Assembly (NCBI RefSeq): GCF_002222615.2
Contig: NZ_CP022412.2
Coordinates: 2,852,001-2,916,000, forward strand
Source: Bacteroides caccae
GTDB taxonomy: Bacteria > Bacteroidota > Bacteroidia > Bacteroidales > Bacteroidaceae
Length of the DNA: 64,000 bases
Direction: 5' to 3'
Position numbers and translations under genes: made by a program. Below are positions 1 to 9,246 of the stretch, one piece after another. A model generated the notes under the pieces. The model saw only the letters and a program-made list of their open reading frames with translations, did no database searches and had not been told where the DNA came from. The number at the start of each line of letters is the position of its first letter. Position 1 is the stretch's first letter.

Positions 1-2352
1 TTCGGCAATCAAGATGCAGGCTTGTTTCTCAGGAATTTGTTCCTGTGGTGTTTCATTGGAGGGTTGTTCAGTCAGGTCAGAAGGTTGAGAAGACTGCGAA
101 AGTTGTGAGGACTGCGAAGACAGTGAAGATTGCATACCTTCTGTTGTGTCCGCAGCCTTCTTTATAATATTATAAGGCAACGTAAAATTAAACGTCGTTC
201 CTACTCCAAATTCAGAGTTGACAGTAATCTTTCCACCCAGTCGTTCAACGATCGACTTACAGATAGACAATCCCAATCCCGTGCCCTGCGCATGATTATT
301 CAGCTTGGCAAAACGTTCGAACACACGTCCCACCTTTTCCGGTTCGATGCCTGTGCCCGTGTCGGTCACATGAAAAACGATTTGGTCGCCGACCCGTTTG
401 TATCCATAACTAATGCTCCCTTCTTTCGTGAATTTGGCGGCATTGCCAATCAAATTAGAAATCACCTGGAACACCCGATTCTTGTCCGTTTCAATCATCA
501 GACTTTCGTCCGAAGGCTCGTGAACGAGGCTCACGCCTACCGGCATACGGAAAATATGAGCGTCGTGCACTTCCCTGCATAAGTTGTGCAGGCTTGTAGG
601 TCCTATGGTAAATTCGATAATTCCCGATTCAATTTTCGAAAGATCAAGAATCTCGTTGATAAGCTCCAGCAGGCGACCATTATTGGACTCAACGATACCA
701 TAATACGTCTTTCTTTCCTCCTCATCATTACTTTCGGCGATAAGTTGCGAGAAGCCGACAATGGCGTTCAAAGGAGTACGAATCTCGTGACTCATGTTGG
801 CGAGGAAAGCCGATTTTAGCTTGTCGGACATTTCCGCTTTCTCTTTTGACGATTGAAGTTCACGTTTGATCATCTCCAGTTCCGTGATATCCCATTCGAT
901 GCTGACGATGATAGGAGAGGACAATTCATCCCCGTCCACCCGGATTTTCCGTTTGTCGAGGATAATCCGGTTACCGTTTTTATCCCTCCCTTCGGTCGTC
1001 CAATGCAATCCCTTTCCGGTGGTTGCCACTTGTATATCCTCCTGTCTCTTTTTATCGGCCACTATGGGCGGATAATAGTCAAAGTCATTCTTTCCGAACG
1101 ACTCACCGACGCAGAGATCACGGTTGTACGACTCACGGTTACGGTAGAGATACCGGAAATCATTATTGATCTCCTTCACCACAATTCCCGCAGGCAGATT
1201 ATTGATAGTAGTATCCATAATCAAGTTGAGTCGCTTGATTTGCGCCTCATACCGGATTCGTTCGGAAATATCATGTGCAAACGACCAGTAACTTTCTTCT
1301 CCGGAATCATTGGTCACATTATACATTGTGCCTTCGTATGCCAGAATATCCCTGTTGATTTTCGAAGGATGATGAGCGATAAAATTGCTGCTTCCGCCGT
1401 GCATGATGTCCTTACAACGTTCGTTCCACGCTTTCTGCGTAGGCATATCTGCGGCAATATCATAAATTTTCAGTTTACAGATATCCACATTCTCGCAAAT
1501 CCCGTGATTGTGGAGAAAACGCCGGTTGGCAAAGATGATCGTACCGTCCTCTCTGGCGGCAAAGATACTCTCCTTGGCGTTGTTGATAGCGTGCGTCAGC
1601 GTATTGATATCGTTTCTGCGGCGCTGGATATCGGTGATATTCTGGATATATCCCTCGATCGTAAGGCTGCCGTCCGGGAGTTCCTCACGCAGATAAGCCT
1701 GGATACGCATATAATATATCTCTCCGTTCACCTGTACGCGGTAGCTGATACTGTCCGTATTGAACCTCTCCAGATTTCTAAGTTTCCAGTTGATAAACGT
1801 CTGCCGGTCTTCTTCAACGATATACTCCCTGTATTTCTCGAAAGAAATGCTTCGTACCGTTTCTTCGCACAACACGCCGGTATGTCCCAGATAATGAAAA
1901 ACGTTTTCATTCGTATTGTACACCCACTGACCGATTTGCGCCACTTTCTGGATCTCCCGCAGCGTTCGGTTCGTTTGTTCCAGTTGGCGTTTCACGTTGC
2001 TTCTTTGGGTGATGTCGCGATACTGGCAGAGCACCATGTCATCATAAGGATGCATGATGCATTTAAAATAATAAACATCTTCCTTTAGTACCAGTTTGAA
2101 GTTTTTACTGACGCTCTTTTTCCCTTCAAGTACCGATTGGAAGACAGGAACAACCCTTTCCCGCGTATATTCGGGCAGGAGTTCAAATATGTTTTTTCCT
2201 AGAAGTATCTCATCCTGTAAGAACCATAGGTCACAATGAGGATCAATGTCTATGCAAACACCATTCTTGTCGACCAACAACATTGTATCGGCTGTCAGTT
2301 TCAATATCCTTTGCGCGTTATTTGTATCATGTAATGTTCTGTTCATGTCCAT
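1..2352 (-). CDS. Hybrid sensor histidine kinase, PAS-rich (3' end outside window)
   Basis: A membrane-free sensor kinase that would autophosphorylate and pass phosphate to a fused receiver. The frame is open from ATG 2352 (or ATG 2346) to the window edge, 784 codons. Four PAS/PAC-type blocks fill residues 1-490 (the phrase DITQRS, then QNITDIQRR, HDISERIRY and EWDITELEM close successive PAC motifs). The dimerisation box SHEIRTPLNAIVGFSQ carries the phospho-acceptor His522; the ATPase part shows an N box (SNLIGNAAKF), G1 (DTGTGIEP) and G2 (GTGLGLSI). After a Ser/Gln-rich linker the last visible residues, ACILIAE, look like the start of a receiver domain, hence hybrid. It follows the polysaccharide locus on the same strand but has its own -7 box. 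The signal and output are unknown. Confidence 0.93.
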   Translation of the reverse strand, partial: MDMNRTLHDTNNAQRILKLTADTMLLVDKNGVCIDIDPHCDLWFLQDEILLGKNIFELLPEYTRERVVPVFQSVLEGKKSVSKNFKLVLKEDVYYFKCIMHPYDDMVLCQYRDITQRSNVKRQLEQTNRTLREIQKVAQIGQWVYNTNENVFHYLGHTGVLCEETVRSISFEKYREYIVEEDRQTFINWKLRNLERFNTDSISYRVQVNGEIYYMRIQAYLREELPDGSLTIEGYIQNITDIQRRRNDINTLTHAINNAKESIFAAREDGTIIFANRRFLHNHGICENVDICKLKIYDIAADMPTQKAWNERCKDIMHGGSSNFIAHHPSKINRDILAYEGTMYNVTNDSGEESYWSFAHDISERIRYEAQIKRLNLIMDTTINNLPAGIVVKEINNDFRYLYRNRESYNRDLCVGESFGKNDFDYYPPIVADKKRQEDIQVATTGKGLHWTTEGRDKNGNRIILDKRKIRVDGDELSSPIIVSIEWDITELEMIKRELQSSKEKAEMSDKLKSAFLANMSHEIRTPLNAIVGFSQLIAESNDEEERKTYYGIVESNNGRLLELINEILDLSKIESGIIEFTIGPTSLHNLCREVHDAHIFRMPVGVSLVHEPSDESLMIETDKNRVFQVISNLIGNAAKFTKEGSISYGYKRVGDQIVFHVTDTGTGIEPEKVGRVFERFAKLNNHAQGTGLGLSICKSIVERLGGKITVNSEFGVGTTFNFTLPYNIIKKAADTTEGMQSSLSSQSSQLSQSSQPSDLTEQPSNETPQEQIPEKQACILIAE

Positions 2353-2383
2353 TCGATTAGATGATTAAGACTATTGCATCTTA

Positions 2384-2391
2384 CAAAGATA
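2384..2391 (-). promoter_or_regulatory. -7 box for the sensor kinase gene
   Basis: Minus-strand TATCTTTG, an exact match to the Bacteroidetes -7 consensus TAnnTTTG, 31 bases before ATG 2352. No clear -33 TTG is seen. It suggests the kinase is transcribed separately from the upstream polysaccharide genes. Confidence 0.6.
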
Positions 2392-2414
2392 ACAAAAGAT
2401 TTGATTATTTGTTT

Positions 2415-3629
2415 TTATTTTTCTGCCCGCTTTGCTTTTTCCCAAGTCCCGCTCCCTCTTTTCTTCTTCAGATAGCGGATTCCTCTCAAGACATTTATAT
2501 TCATAAAGAGGAAGTAATAGGGGATAAACAGCAATTTATTCTTTATCTGTCTGGTAGACAGATAATATCCCCAGTATCCCAGTCCGTAGAAAAACACCTG
2601 TAACACGAGCAGGACGCCGTAGAACACAGGCGAGCCGCCCGTCAGTAAAATCGCAACATTCAGCGGGAGAAGTGCGAACAATAGAAAAGGCGTGACAGAC
2701 CACCTCAACACCCGGTGCGACGTGTACTGAAAACTAAGTACCCCGTAGCGGAAAGGGTTCAGCAATGGGCGAAGCCTACGGATTGACTGCAATCCTCCGG
2801 CAGCGATACGCACCTTCCGTTTTTCCTCCTCGCGCATATCGGCCGAACCGCTTTCAATGGCGTAAGCATTCGTACAATAAGCAATGATATACCCCTTCAT
2901 CGTGATACGCAGTGAAAGGATGAAATCATCAAGCAACGTGTCCGGCTCCATTGTCTCAAACAATTCCCGCCGCACGGCAAACAGCTCTCCCGCAGCTCCC
3001 ACCGCCGAATACAACCGTGCATCAAGCGCCTTCAACGTTGATTCATATTTCCAGTAAATACCTTCGCCACCGGCTGCCGCCCCGTCCTTCGCTTGCACGG
3101 CAATCCGTTTTTCACCTGCCACGCAGCCCACTTTCGGATTCCGGAAAGCAAGCACAATCTCCCGGATTGCCTCCCGGTTCACCATTGTGTTCGCATCCGT
3201 AAAGACCACCAACGGGGTGTCAACCAGTGTCATGCCGCGTGTCATGGCAGCCGTCTTGCCTTGCCGTAGCGGTTGGAAGTGCACCGTTGCCTTTCCTGCC
3301 CAGCGAGTTTGCAAACGCTCGTTCGTTCCGTCATCACTGCCGTCCGTCACCCAAACAATGCGCAACTTATCCGCCGGATAATCCAGTTCCAGGCTATTCT
3401 CCATTTTCTCGTCCACTACATCTTCCTCGTTGAAAGCAGTGATGAACAGTGTCACTTCCGGCAATTCATCGTTCGATGCAGGTAATGAGTATTTCACCGG
3501 TTTCACGAAAAGCTCTTTCAGTTTGACGAGAATATAGAGCACGATTCCGTAGCCCAGATACGTGTAGAACACGACGAACAGGGCAAACCAGAAAATAACT
3601 TCGAGACAAAGAGTAAGACTTCCGTTCAT
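2415..3629 (-). CDS. Membrane glycosyltransferase family 2 (cellulose synthase-like)
   Basis: Processive-type GT2 enzyme, 404 aa, expected to move sugar from a nucleotide donor onto a growing polysaccharide at the inner membrane. An N-terminal membrane helix (residues 10-38) precedes the GT-A domain. That domain has TDGSDDGT, the metal-binding FTDAN motif and the general-base-like LLDDF. SHRVLRW resembles the QxxRW acceptor motif of processive enzymes. Three to four C-terminal helices follow (about 310-385). It is the last gene of the polysaccharide locus, after a 151-base gap that may weaken coupling to the methyltransferase gene. The sugar specificity cannot be read from the sequence. Confidence 0.88.
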   Translation of the reverse strand: MNGSLTLCLEVIFWFALFVVFYTYLGYGIVLYILVKLKELFVKPVKYSLPASNDELPEVTLFITAFNEEDVVDEKMENSLELDYPADKLRIVWVTDGSDDGTNERLQTRWAGKATVHFQPLRQGKTAAMTRGMTLVDTPLVVFTDANTMVNREAIREIVLAFRNPKVGCVAGEKRIAVQAKDGAAAGGEGIYWKYESTLKALDARLYSAVGAAGELFAVRRELFETMEPDTLLDDFILSLRITMKGYIIAYCTNAYAIESGSADMREEEKRKVRIAAGGLQSIRRLRPLLNPFRYGVLSFQYTSHRVLRWSVTPFLLFALLPLNVAILLTGGSPVFYGVLLVLQVFFYGLGYWGYYLSTRQIKNKLLFIPYYFLFMNINVLRGIRYLKKKRGSGTWEKAKRAEK

Positions 3630-3780
3630 AACTATATTATTATTTGTTTTTCGTATCGTTTATATTCGCCTTTTGCCAACCGTTTATTTGATTCGTTTTT
3701 TCAGTTCCTCCTTCTTTTCCGGGGTTTTACTAATTCACTTTACCACTTAAAATTAGAAGAAGAGCCATAGAGACAGTATA
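3630..3780. other. AT-rich gap without a gene
   Basis: Between the methyltransferase stop and the last GT2 start. It is T-rich on the plus strand, with two CGTTTAT words, but no convincing promoter, hairpin or small ORF. Confidence 0.5.
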
Positions 3781-4560
3781 TTACTTATTTTCTTCTTTAA
3801 GCCTCATATATTCTTCCAAACTGATTGGAATATGTCCATGAATCTTATATTTAACCTTGTTTTTTATGATATAAAAGAAAGCATTCCATATCTTTTGTAT
3901 CTCTTTTATTGCACTTCTGCGTGGATACATCTGTTCTACCATTTGTCGGCTCCACGGTTGGGTGAAGAAAGCAGTATACTTCTCATTGGTCGGGTTAATA
4001 ATAAATTCTATATCATCTTTCCATTCACACCGGTTCAGCATCAAGTCTCCTTCGGTGAGCCATAACAATTTATAGGTCAGCGATTGATAAGGAAGATAAT
4101 TGAGAAATAATTCACCATAATTATTTTCATAGTTTCCCGGCATTCTCGACTTCTCAAAAAGAATCAGTTTGTTGTCCAGGTGGAGAATAATCCATTTATG
4201 TGATTTCTTGGGGAAAAGAAATTCTCCCAGCAGACTGGGCGTTTCCATATACCCCCTTTTGGCAACTCTGCATTGTTCGCGGATAAACTCGGCAGGATTT
4301 TCCGCGTGCTCAAGTACCTGGTTACAAATAACATAATCAAATTCTTTATCTTTAAAGGGGAGAGCTTCTCCATTCGCATTAATAAACTGCTGATGTGGAT
4401 AAATCTTCAGATTCCCGCATCTATGGTAGTTAGAGTCTACAAATAAGTCCACAAGCACGTTTGAACGAAACGTAGGGCTGTGTCCCGGCCCCACTTCCAA
4501 CACCTTGTCTTTCTTGCCTATTTTCAGGTTATCTCTATCGTAAGGAGTACGCGTTATCAT
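3781..4560 (-). CDS. Class I SAM-dependent methyltransferase of the polysaccharide locus
   Basis: A 259-aa protein with a Methyltransf_11-type core. Residues 17-25 (KVLEVGPGH) form motif I of the SAM pocket, and FDYVICNQVLEH is the motif IV-like block. NANGEALPFKD lies between them and matches the region that usually contacts the adenine. The N-terminal half carries the whole fold; the C-terminal part (PWSRQMVEQMYPRRSAI) is not recognised and may bind the acceptor. The position inside the glycosyltransferase run suggests it methylates a sugar or a lipid-linked intermediate; this is inference. The start is ATG 4560, 13 bases after the preceding GT2 gene. Confidence 0.85.
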   Translation of the reverse strand: MITRTPYDRDNLKIGKKDKVLEVGPGHSPTFRSNVLVDLFVDSNYHRCGNLKIYPHQQFINANGEALPFKDKEFDYVICNQVLEHAENPAEFIREQCRVAKRGYMETPSLLGEFLFPKKSHKWIILHLDNKLILFEKSRMPGNYENNYGELFLNYLPYQSLTYKLLWLTEGDLMLNRCEWKDDIEFIINPTNEKYTAFFTQPWSRQMVEQMYPRRSAIKEIQKIWNAFFYIIKNKVKYKIHGHIPISLEEYMRLKEENK

Positions 4561-4573
4561 AATAGCATTTGTT

Positions 4574-5431
4574 TTATTTGTTTTTTATCAGATTATTATC
4601 TTCGTCTTTATATTCATTTTTCCTGGTAAACATACTGCCTGCTCCTTTGAACGCTTTGACTAGTCTCGTTTTGAAACTATTAAAGAGCGAACCGTCGTTA
4701 TTTAGAGTGCCATATCCTGTCATGACCCTGGCTTTTCCGGAATGGATAAAGACCAATTTTCCATAAGGCTTCATTGCCAAAGCCAGTGACCCGTCCTCGC
4801 CCCGGATAATATCTGTCCGGAAACCGAATTTTCTGCCCAGCTCGGTGTTAAACCCGAATGTCATTCCCCGTACACAAAGTTCCGGACGCTGTATCGACTG
4901 AATACGCAAATGAAGATCCCTCAATGCTTCGTACCACCACAGTCCCGTGGCGGAATGGCGTTCATCGGGAATAAAACTCCACAGGCTGAACGTGCAAGCC
5001 ACTCCCGGCTTCATCAGTTGCTTTACGTGCGTCTTTATATAGCGGGAAGGATATATCGTATCAGTATCGATGCAGATATGATACTTTCCTTTAGCCTGAT
5101 TAAGTCCGCATTGGCGGGCGTGTCCGGGGCCCTTCTTGGTTTCATTGAAATAAGTCACTCCCAGCTGTTGCATCACCGCTTCCGTGCGGTCTGTGGAGTT
5201 GTTGTTGACCGCTAAGATTTCTATCGGGAAATCACATTCATTGTCGCAAAGCGACCACAAACAACTCAACAAACGCGTTTCCTCGTTATGGCAAATGAGA
5301 ACAACCGAAGCCAGCGGTTGCTTGTTTTCGGATAACTTCCGCAACTTTTTCTTCACAAAACCGACCACCTCCGGCGGTGCCGAAGCAAATGGTTGCTCGT
5401 AAACCTGCAAATATTTCGAATACCATTTCAT
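4574..5431 (-). CDS. Glycosyltransferase family 2
   Basis: Soluble GT2 of 285 aa. Residues about 40-150 hold the nucleotide-binding GT-A fold: VVLICHNEETRL, AVNNNSTDRT and the DxD-like IDTDTIYP. A later acidic IIRGEDGSLAL is the usual catalytic-base position (ED). No membrane helix is evident. I chose ATG 5431. The frame can be opened two codons earlier at a TTG, but the upstream gene's TGA ends at 5434, leaving a 2-base gap with the ATG, which fits tight coupling. It probably adds one sugar to the repeat unit of the polysaccharide. Confidence 0.87.
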   Translation of the reverse strand: MKWYSKYLQVYEQPFASAPPEVVGFVKKKLRKLSENKQPLASVVLICHNEETRLLSCLWSLCDNECDFPIEILAVNNNSTDRTEAVMQQLGVTYFNETKKGPGHARQCGLNQAKGKYHICIDTDTIYPSRYIKTHVKQLMKPGVACTFSLWSFIPDERHSATGLWWYEALRDLHLRIQSIQRPELCVRGMTFGFNTELGRKFGFRTDIIRGEDGSLALAMKPYGKLVFIHSGKARVMTGYGTLNNDGSLFNSFKTRLVKAFKGAGSMFTRKNEYKDEDNNLIKNK

Positions 5432-5433
5432 AA

Positions 5434-6591
5434 TCAATTCTTTAAAGTGAGGCTTTCAAACAACTGTTTCCATTGTTCGGCAATCTGCTCTATCTTGAAA
5501 CGTTCCACGTCAATTCGGGCTTGTTGTCCCATTTTCCGGCGTATTTCGTCATTCTCTATCAAGTAACATATCTTTTCTGCCAGCATTTCTATATTTCCGT
5601 TTTCTACCAGCAAGCCATTCTTACCGTCGTCAATAATGTCGCGTGGCCCGCACGGGCAAGTGAAAGAAACAGGGGGAACACCGCACGACATCGCTTCGGT
5701 AATGACCATTCCGAATCCCTCATAGCGCGAGGAAAGCACAAAGATAGAACTCCGGCAATAGTTCCGGATAATGTCGGGTGTTTGCTCCTCAAGATAAAGC
5801 GTATCCAAGTGATATTTGTCTTTTAGGGCAAGAAAATCGCTCCTGTCTCCTCCGCCATATATTCTTAAATTCCAATCAGGATGCTTTTGGGCTACGATTC
5901 TCCATGTTTCTATTAATAAGTCAAACCCTTTTTGGTACGCATATCTCCCTACTGCAATAACCTCCTTAGCCGTGCAGTCCGACGTTTGCTTCGGATAGAA
6001 AGGCAACGGGTTGTAGATGACGGTGGTATTATCCAGATAAGATGAGAAATTCTTCCGGTCCTCTTCCGTCAGGATAATAAACTTAGACAATTGTTTTACT
6101 TGCCGATCCAACTGCTTCATCCAAAGTCTGGAAAGTCTGCTTTTGATGAATCCGGTATTTTTGGCTTCTGCAAGATCTCTGAAATTCGACTTGTTGACAT
6201 GGATTTCTCCTATTTTCACGCTGCCGTCGTGGATAGAGTTTATAAAGTTAATTTCCCTTCTGAGCATGGATACGGTGATGTCCGGCCGTATTTCAAACAA
6301 ACACTTCGTGAGGCGTTTTTTGTATAAACGCTGTTTGCAGGCATAGATGAATAACTTCTTGTACAGAGGTTTGTTCCATAGCTCGTTGAAATTAATATCC
6401 AGATGAATCAAATGTACTTTAGGCGATAAGGCGTAAAAAGGTTCCAGCCCTTTGCCGTCTGTCAGGATGATGTATATGTCATATCCTAGTTTCTCGGCAA
6501 AATAGTTGGCTTTTATGGTAAGTACCCGTTCCATTCCCCCCGGTATATAAAGCGAAGGAAGGCAATAGACTATTTTAATTTTTTTATTCAT
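5434..6591 (-). CDS. Glycosyltransferase family 4 (GT-B)
   Basis: 385-aa GT-B enzyme. The N-terminal half starts with KIVYCLPSLYIPGGMERV, the glycine-rich acceptor loop typical of GT4. The C-terminal donor domain contains AVGRYAYQKGFDLLI, then SSRYEGFGMVITEAMSCG, which is the E(x7)E nucleotide-sugar motif, followed by GPRDII. The start is ATG 6591; a TTG codon directly before it also opens the frame. It sits in the continuous run of transferases and ends 2 bases before the next gene. Likely retaining mechanism by family; donor and linkage unknown. Confidence 0.88.
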   Translation of the reverse strand: MNKKIKIVYCLPSLYIPGGMERVLTIKANYFAEKLGYDIYIILTDGKGLEPFYALSPKVHLIHLDINFNELWNKPLYKKLFIYACKQRLYKKRLTKCLFEIRPDITVSMLRREINFINSIHDGSVKIGEIHVNKSNFRDLAEAKNTGFIKSRLSRLWMKQLDRQVKQLSKFIILTEEDRKNFSSYLDNTTVIYNPLPFYPKQTSDCTAKEVIAVGRYAYQKGFDLLIETWRIVAQKHPDWNLRIYGGGDRSDFLALKDKYHLDTLYLEEQTPDIIRNYCRSSIFVLSSRYEGFGMVITEAMSCGVPPVSFTCPCGPRDIIDDGKNGLLVENGNIEMLAEKICYLIENDEIRRKMGQQARIDVERFKIEQIAEQWKQLFESLTLKN

Positions 6592-6621
6592 CAACCATTG
6601 TTTGTTATTTATTGGGGAATA

Positions 6622-7752
6622 CTATTCTAGTGATCCGAATCCGGCTTCTTTGATAACTTTCTGCATTTGCGCCTTCCATGATAGCGGATAGACGGATTCT
6701 CTGATCTCAAGCGGCGTCATGGTCAGCGCACGTTGAAATTCGACCAGTCCCATGATGTCAACCGGTGATTCGTCTGCGGGAGCTTTCCATACATACGGTG
6801 CGGAGTCGAAATCATCATCATTTTCCGAATAGGTGAACGCTAATCCACGTGCGGCATATTCGCGGTTTTTCAGCGTTTTAATATGAGCTATGCCACTCCG
6901 GTGACGCCCTAAACTGCCAATGGCAAAATCTGCTTTTTCAAATTGTGCGTCCAGTTCTTCGCTGTGGAGAGGTCCGTGCAGAATCACGTAAGGCTCCAGA
7001 TGATTGTCGCGGATGACGGGCAGGATTTCTCCCTGTTCGCGTTCGCCGGTCAGAGGTCCTACGATGTGAAAATAGACTTTGTAATCCGGATTTGTCCGGT
7101 AGTATTCGGCCAGTCCGTTAACCAGTCGGTCGAACCCATGCCAGTAGTGCACTTCTGCCACGCCGATTAAGTGCAGTTCATGTGAAGTGTTGTTCCGGTT
7201 CTGCTTCAGCGGGATAGCGTCAAAATCTATTCCGTTGGAGATGCGTATCGTTTTCCCTCCGAAGATCCTGCCGGCATTAGAGAAAGTGACGATACCGTCC
7301 AGGATCTTGGCCAACGAATGGCGGAAGCAACGGTCGACGGCCAGACTGAGTTTCATAGACCGGGTGATGTATTCCTGGTCATACGGGTAGGTCGGTATTT
7401 CCATGACAACCTTTGCGCCGATACTTTTCAGATGTTTCACCAGCCGCAGCGTGAAAGGGTTGGCGTTGTGGGCCGACCGGATGTAGACAAATTCTATTTT
7501 TTCGCGGCGTGCATATTTGATAATGGGGGCGTAGTAGATGCGTTTCCACACTTTCGCTGTGGTTCCTGTCCCGAAATCGGCAATGACTTCGTTGTCTATC
7601 ATCAAACGGCGTTCGCAATGAGGGGTAATGTCATAATAACACAAGCGGGCATCCACTCCACATTCTTTGAGAGCTTTTACCTGATAATGTATTTTCTTAC
7701 TAATTCCATTTGCTTTATCGAAGCCATGGAAGATAAGGAACAAGGCTTTCAT
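6622..7752 (-). CDS. GT-B glycosyltransferase, GT4-like and divergent
   Basis: 376-aa protein beginning MKALFLIFHGFDKANGISKK, the acceptor-side Rossmann strand and loop of GT-B enzymes. The C-terminal half has LIGVAEVHYWHGFDRLVNGL and YVILHGPLHSEELD, which match the donor-domain layout of GT4. The usual E(x7)E block is replaced by FEKADFAIGSLGRHRSGI, so it is more diverged than its neighbours and may bind its donor differently. The gene is 30 bases from the next transferase and 39 from the flippase gene. Function as a transferase of the polysaccharide locus is inference from fold and position. Confidence 0.8.
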   Translation of the reverse strand: MKALFLIFHGFDKANGISKKIHYQVKALKECGVDARLCYYDITPHCERRLMIDNEVIADFGTGTTAKVWKRIYYAPIIKYARREKIEFVYIRSAHNANPFTLRLVKHLKSIGAKVVMEIPTYPYDQEYITRSMKLSLAVDRCFRHSLAKILDGIVTFSNAGRIFGGKTIRISNGIDFDAIPLKQNRNNTSHELHLIGVAEVHYWHGFDRLVNGLAEYYRTNPDYKVYFHIVGPLTGEREQGEILPVIRDNHLEPYVILHGPLHSEELDAQFEKADFAIGSLGRHRSGIAHIKTLKNREYAARGLAFTYSENDDDFDSAPYVWKAPADESPVDIMGLVEFQRALTMTPLEIRESVYPLSWKAQMQKVIKEAGFGSLE

Positions 7753-7791
7753 TCGTTTTTAAAGTCTCTGTATATTGTTTATTCTGTCTTT

Positions 7792-9246
7792 TTATTTCCC
7801 TTTTCTCGTCATGCCGCGCACTTTTCCGATAATGTCAAATTCGTGCGTAGCCTGTATATATCCTCCAAAGATAATAAAACTAACAATACCTTTAGCAATA
7901 ATTGTCACAAAAATATTCATTCCCTCCATTGCGTACTGCACGGGAATGAGGGCCAACACCATTAATCCGCTTACAGCAAGCGGAGAAATAAGCTGACGTA
8001 CGAACGGCCGGAGGTTCCGCCGGAAAGTCACCCGGTACATCTGCCAATAACATTGCACGAAGTTGATAGTGAACGTCGTTACGATACAACCCGCTATTGC
8101 TGTAAGTGTGCCGAAATAGAAAATTCCGAGCACTATTCCCGCCACATTGAGAGTAGACGAGAACAGGCCGCAGATGAAAAGGCTCCGTGTGTCACCTGCT
8201 GCCTGAAAGATAGAACCCGATGAGGACAATATGATCTGAATTCCTACCGAAAGCGCCAGTATCCGGAATACAGCTACGGAGGGTAACCACTGATTACCGA
8301 AAATAATGAGTGTCACTTCTTCCGCAGTGAAAAAGAGCAACACGCTGAGCGGCAGTCCGATGAAGGCGAGGAAGCGGATGATCCGTTCGTAGGACGTTGC
8401 CAGTTTCATCTTGTCATCCTGAAAATCACTGAAGATAGGGTGCATCACCGGAGTGACCACTTGTGTGATATTCTGCAAGGGAAGCATCATGAGGCGGTAG
8501 GACTTCTCGTAATATCCGAGGTCGGACATTCCCATATGTTTGCCGATCAGCAGTTTGTCTAAATTCCTGCTGAAATAACAGATGACATTGAATAGAAACT
8601 GGTAGACGGAATAAGAGAAGATCTTCCGAATGGATGATAGCCCTAACGTCATGCGTAGATGTTGGGGATAGCGGTGGAATGAGATAATATAAATCAATAT
8701 GCTCGACACGATCGGGGTGATGAGTAAAGCATACAGTCCCGCTCCGCTCAATGCGGCAATGACAGCTCCGGTGCCGGCGGTGATTTGAATGACAAAGCTG
8801 CGGATAGCAATGAATTTGAACTCCTTGTTTTTGTAAAACAAGGCTCCCGGCACGATATTGACCGATGCAAAGAACAGGTTGATAGATAACAACTGGCAAA
8901 GAGTGCGTAATATAGGGCTGTCGTAATAGGCGGAAATGGGCCATGAGGCTATAAAAAAGAGCAGGGCGACCGCTATGCCTGTCCAAAACGTGAACGAGTA
9001 GATGTTGGTCAGGTCGTCTTGGGTGAGAGCCTTGTTCTGTATAATGGCGGGAGACAGTCCCATATCTGTGAAAATGGCGAAAAAAGAAATGATGACCGTA
9101 GCAATGGCCACTATTCCGAAATCATCCGGCGAAAGCAGTCGTGCCAGAATACCGGCCACAACCAGTGAGATAATGATTCCGCTGTATTTGGCTATGGCTG
9201 TATAGAATACTCCCGAAAAAAGTTGCTGTTTAATATTGTTCGTCAC
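7792..9246 (-). CDS. Polysaccharide flippase, Wzx/MOP superfamily
   Basis: 484-aa polytopic membrane protein with about 12-14 hydrophobic helices. The N-terminus resembles oligosaccharide flippases (KQQLFSGVFYTAIAKYSGI, then GILARLLSPDDFGIVAIATV). The family exports undecaprenyl-linked repeat units across the inner membrane before polymerisation. Translation appears to start at GTG 9246, which overlaps the TGA of the upstream GT4 gene by four bases (GTGA), a coupled arrangement. The only other export-stage membrane gene in the locus is the polymerase-like gene at 18166, so together they suggest a Wzx/Wzy-dependent pathway rather than an ABC transporter. Confidence 0.9.
   Translation of the reverse strand: MTNNIKQQLFSGVFYTAIAKYSGIIISLVVAGILARLLSPDDFGIVAIATVIISFFAIFTDMGLSPAIIQNKALTQDDLTNIYSFTFWTGIAVALLFFIASWPISAYYDSPILRTLCQLLSINLFFASVNIVPGALFYKNKEFKFIAIRSFVIQITAGTGAVIAALSGAGLYALLITPIVSSILIYIISFHRYPQHLRMTLGLSSIRKIFSYSVYQFLFNVICYFSRNLDKLLIGKHMGMSDLGYYEKSYRLMMLPLQNITQVVTPVMHPIFSDFQDDKMKLATSYERIIRFLAFIGLPLSVLLFFTAEEVTLIIFGNQWLPSVAVFRILALSVGIQIILSSSGSIFQAAGDTRSLFICGLFSSTLNVAGIVLGIFYFGTLTAIAGCIVTTFTINFVQCYWQMYRVTFRRNLRPFVRQLISPLAVSGLMVLALIPVQYAMEGMNIFVTIIAKGIVSFIIFGGYIQATHEFDIIGKVRGMTRKGK

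Noticed and set aside
853..2088. A 411-codon plus-strand frame
   Set aside because: It lies fully antisense to the PAS region of the sensor kinase, whose minus-strand frame has clear domains; the plus translation shows none.
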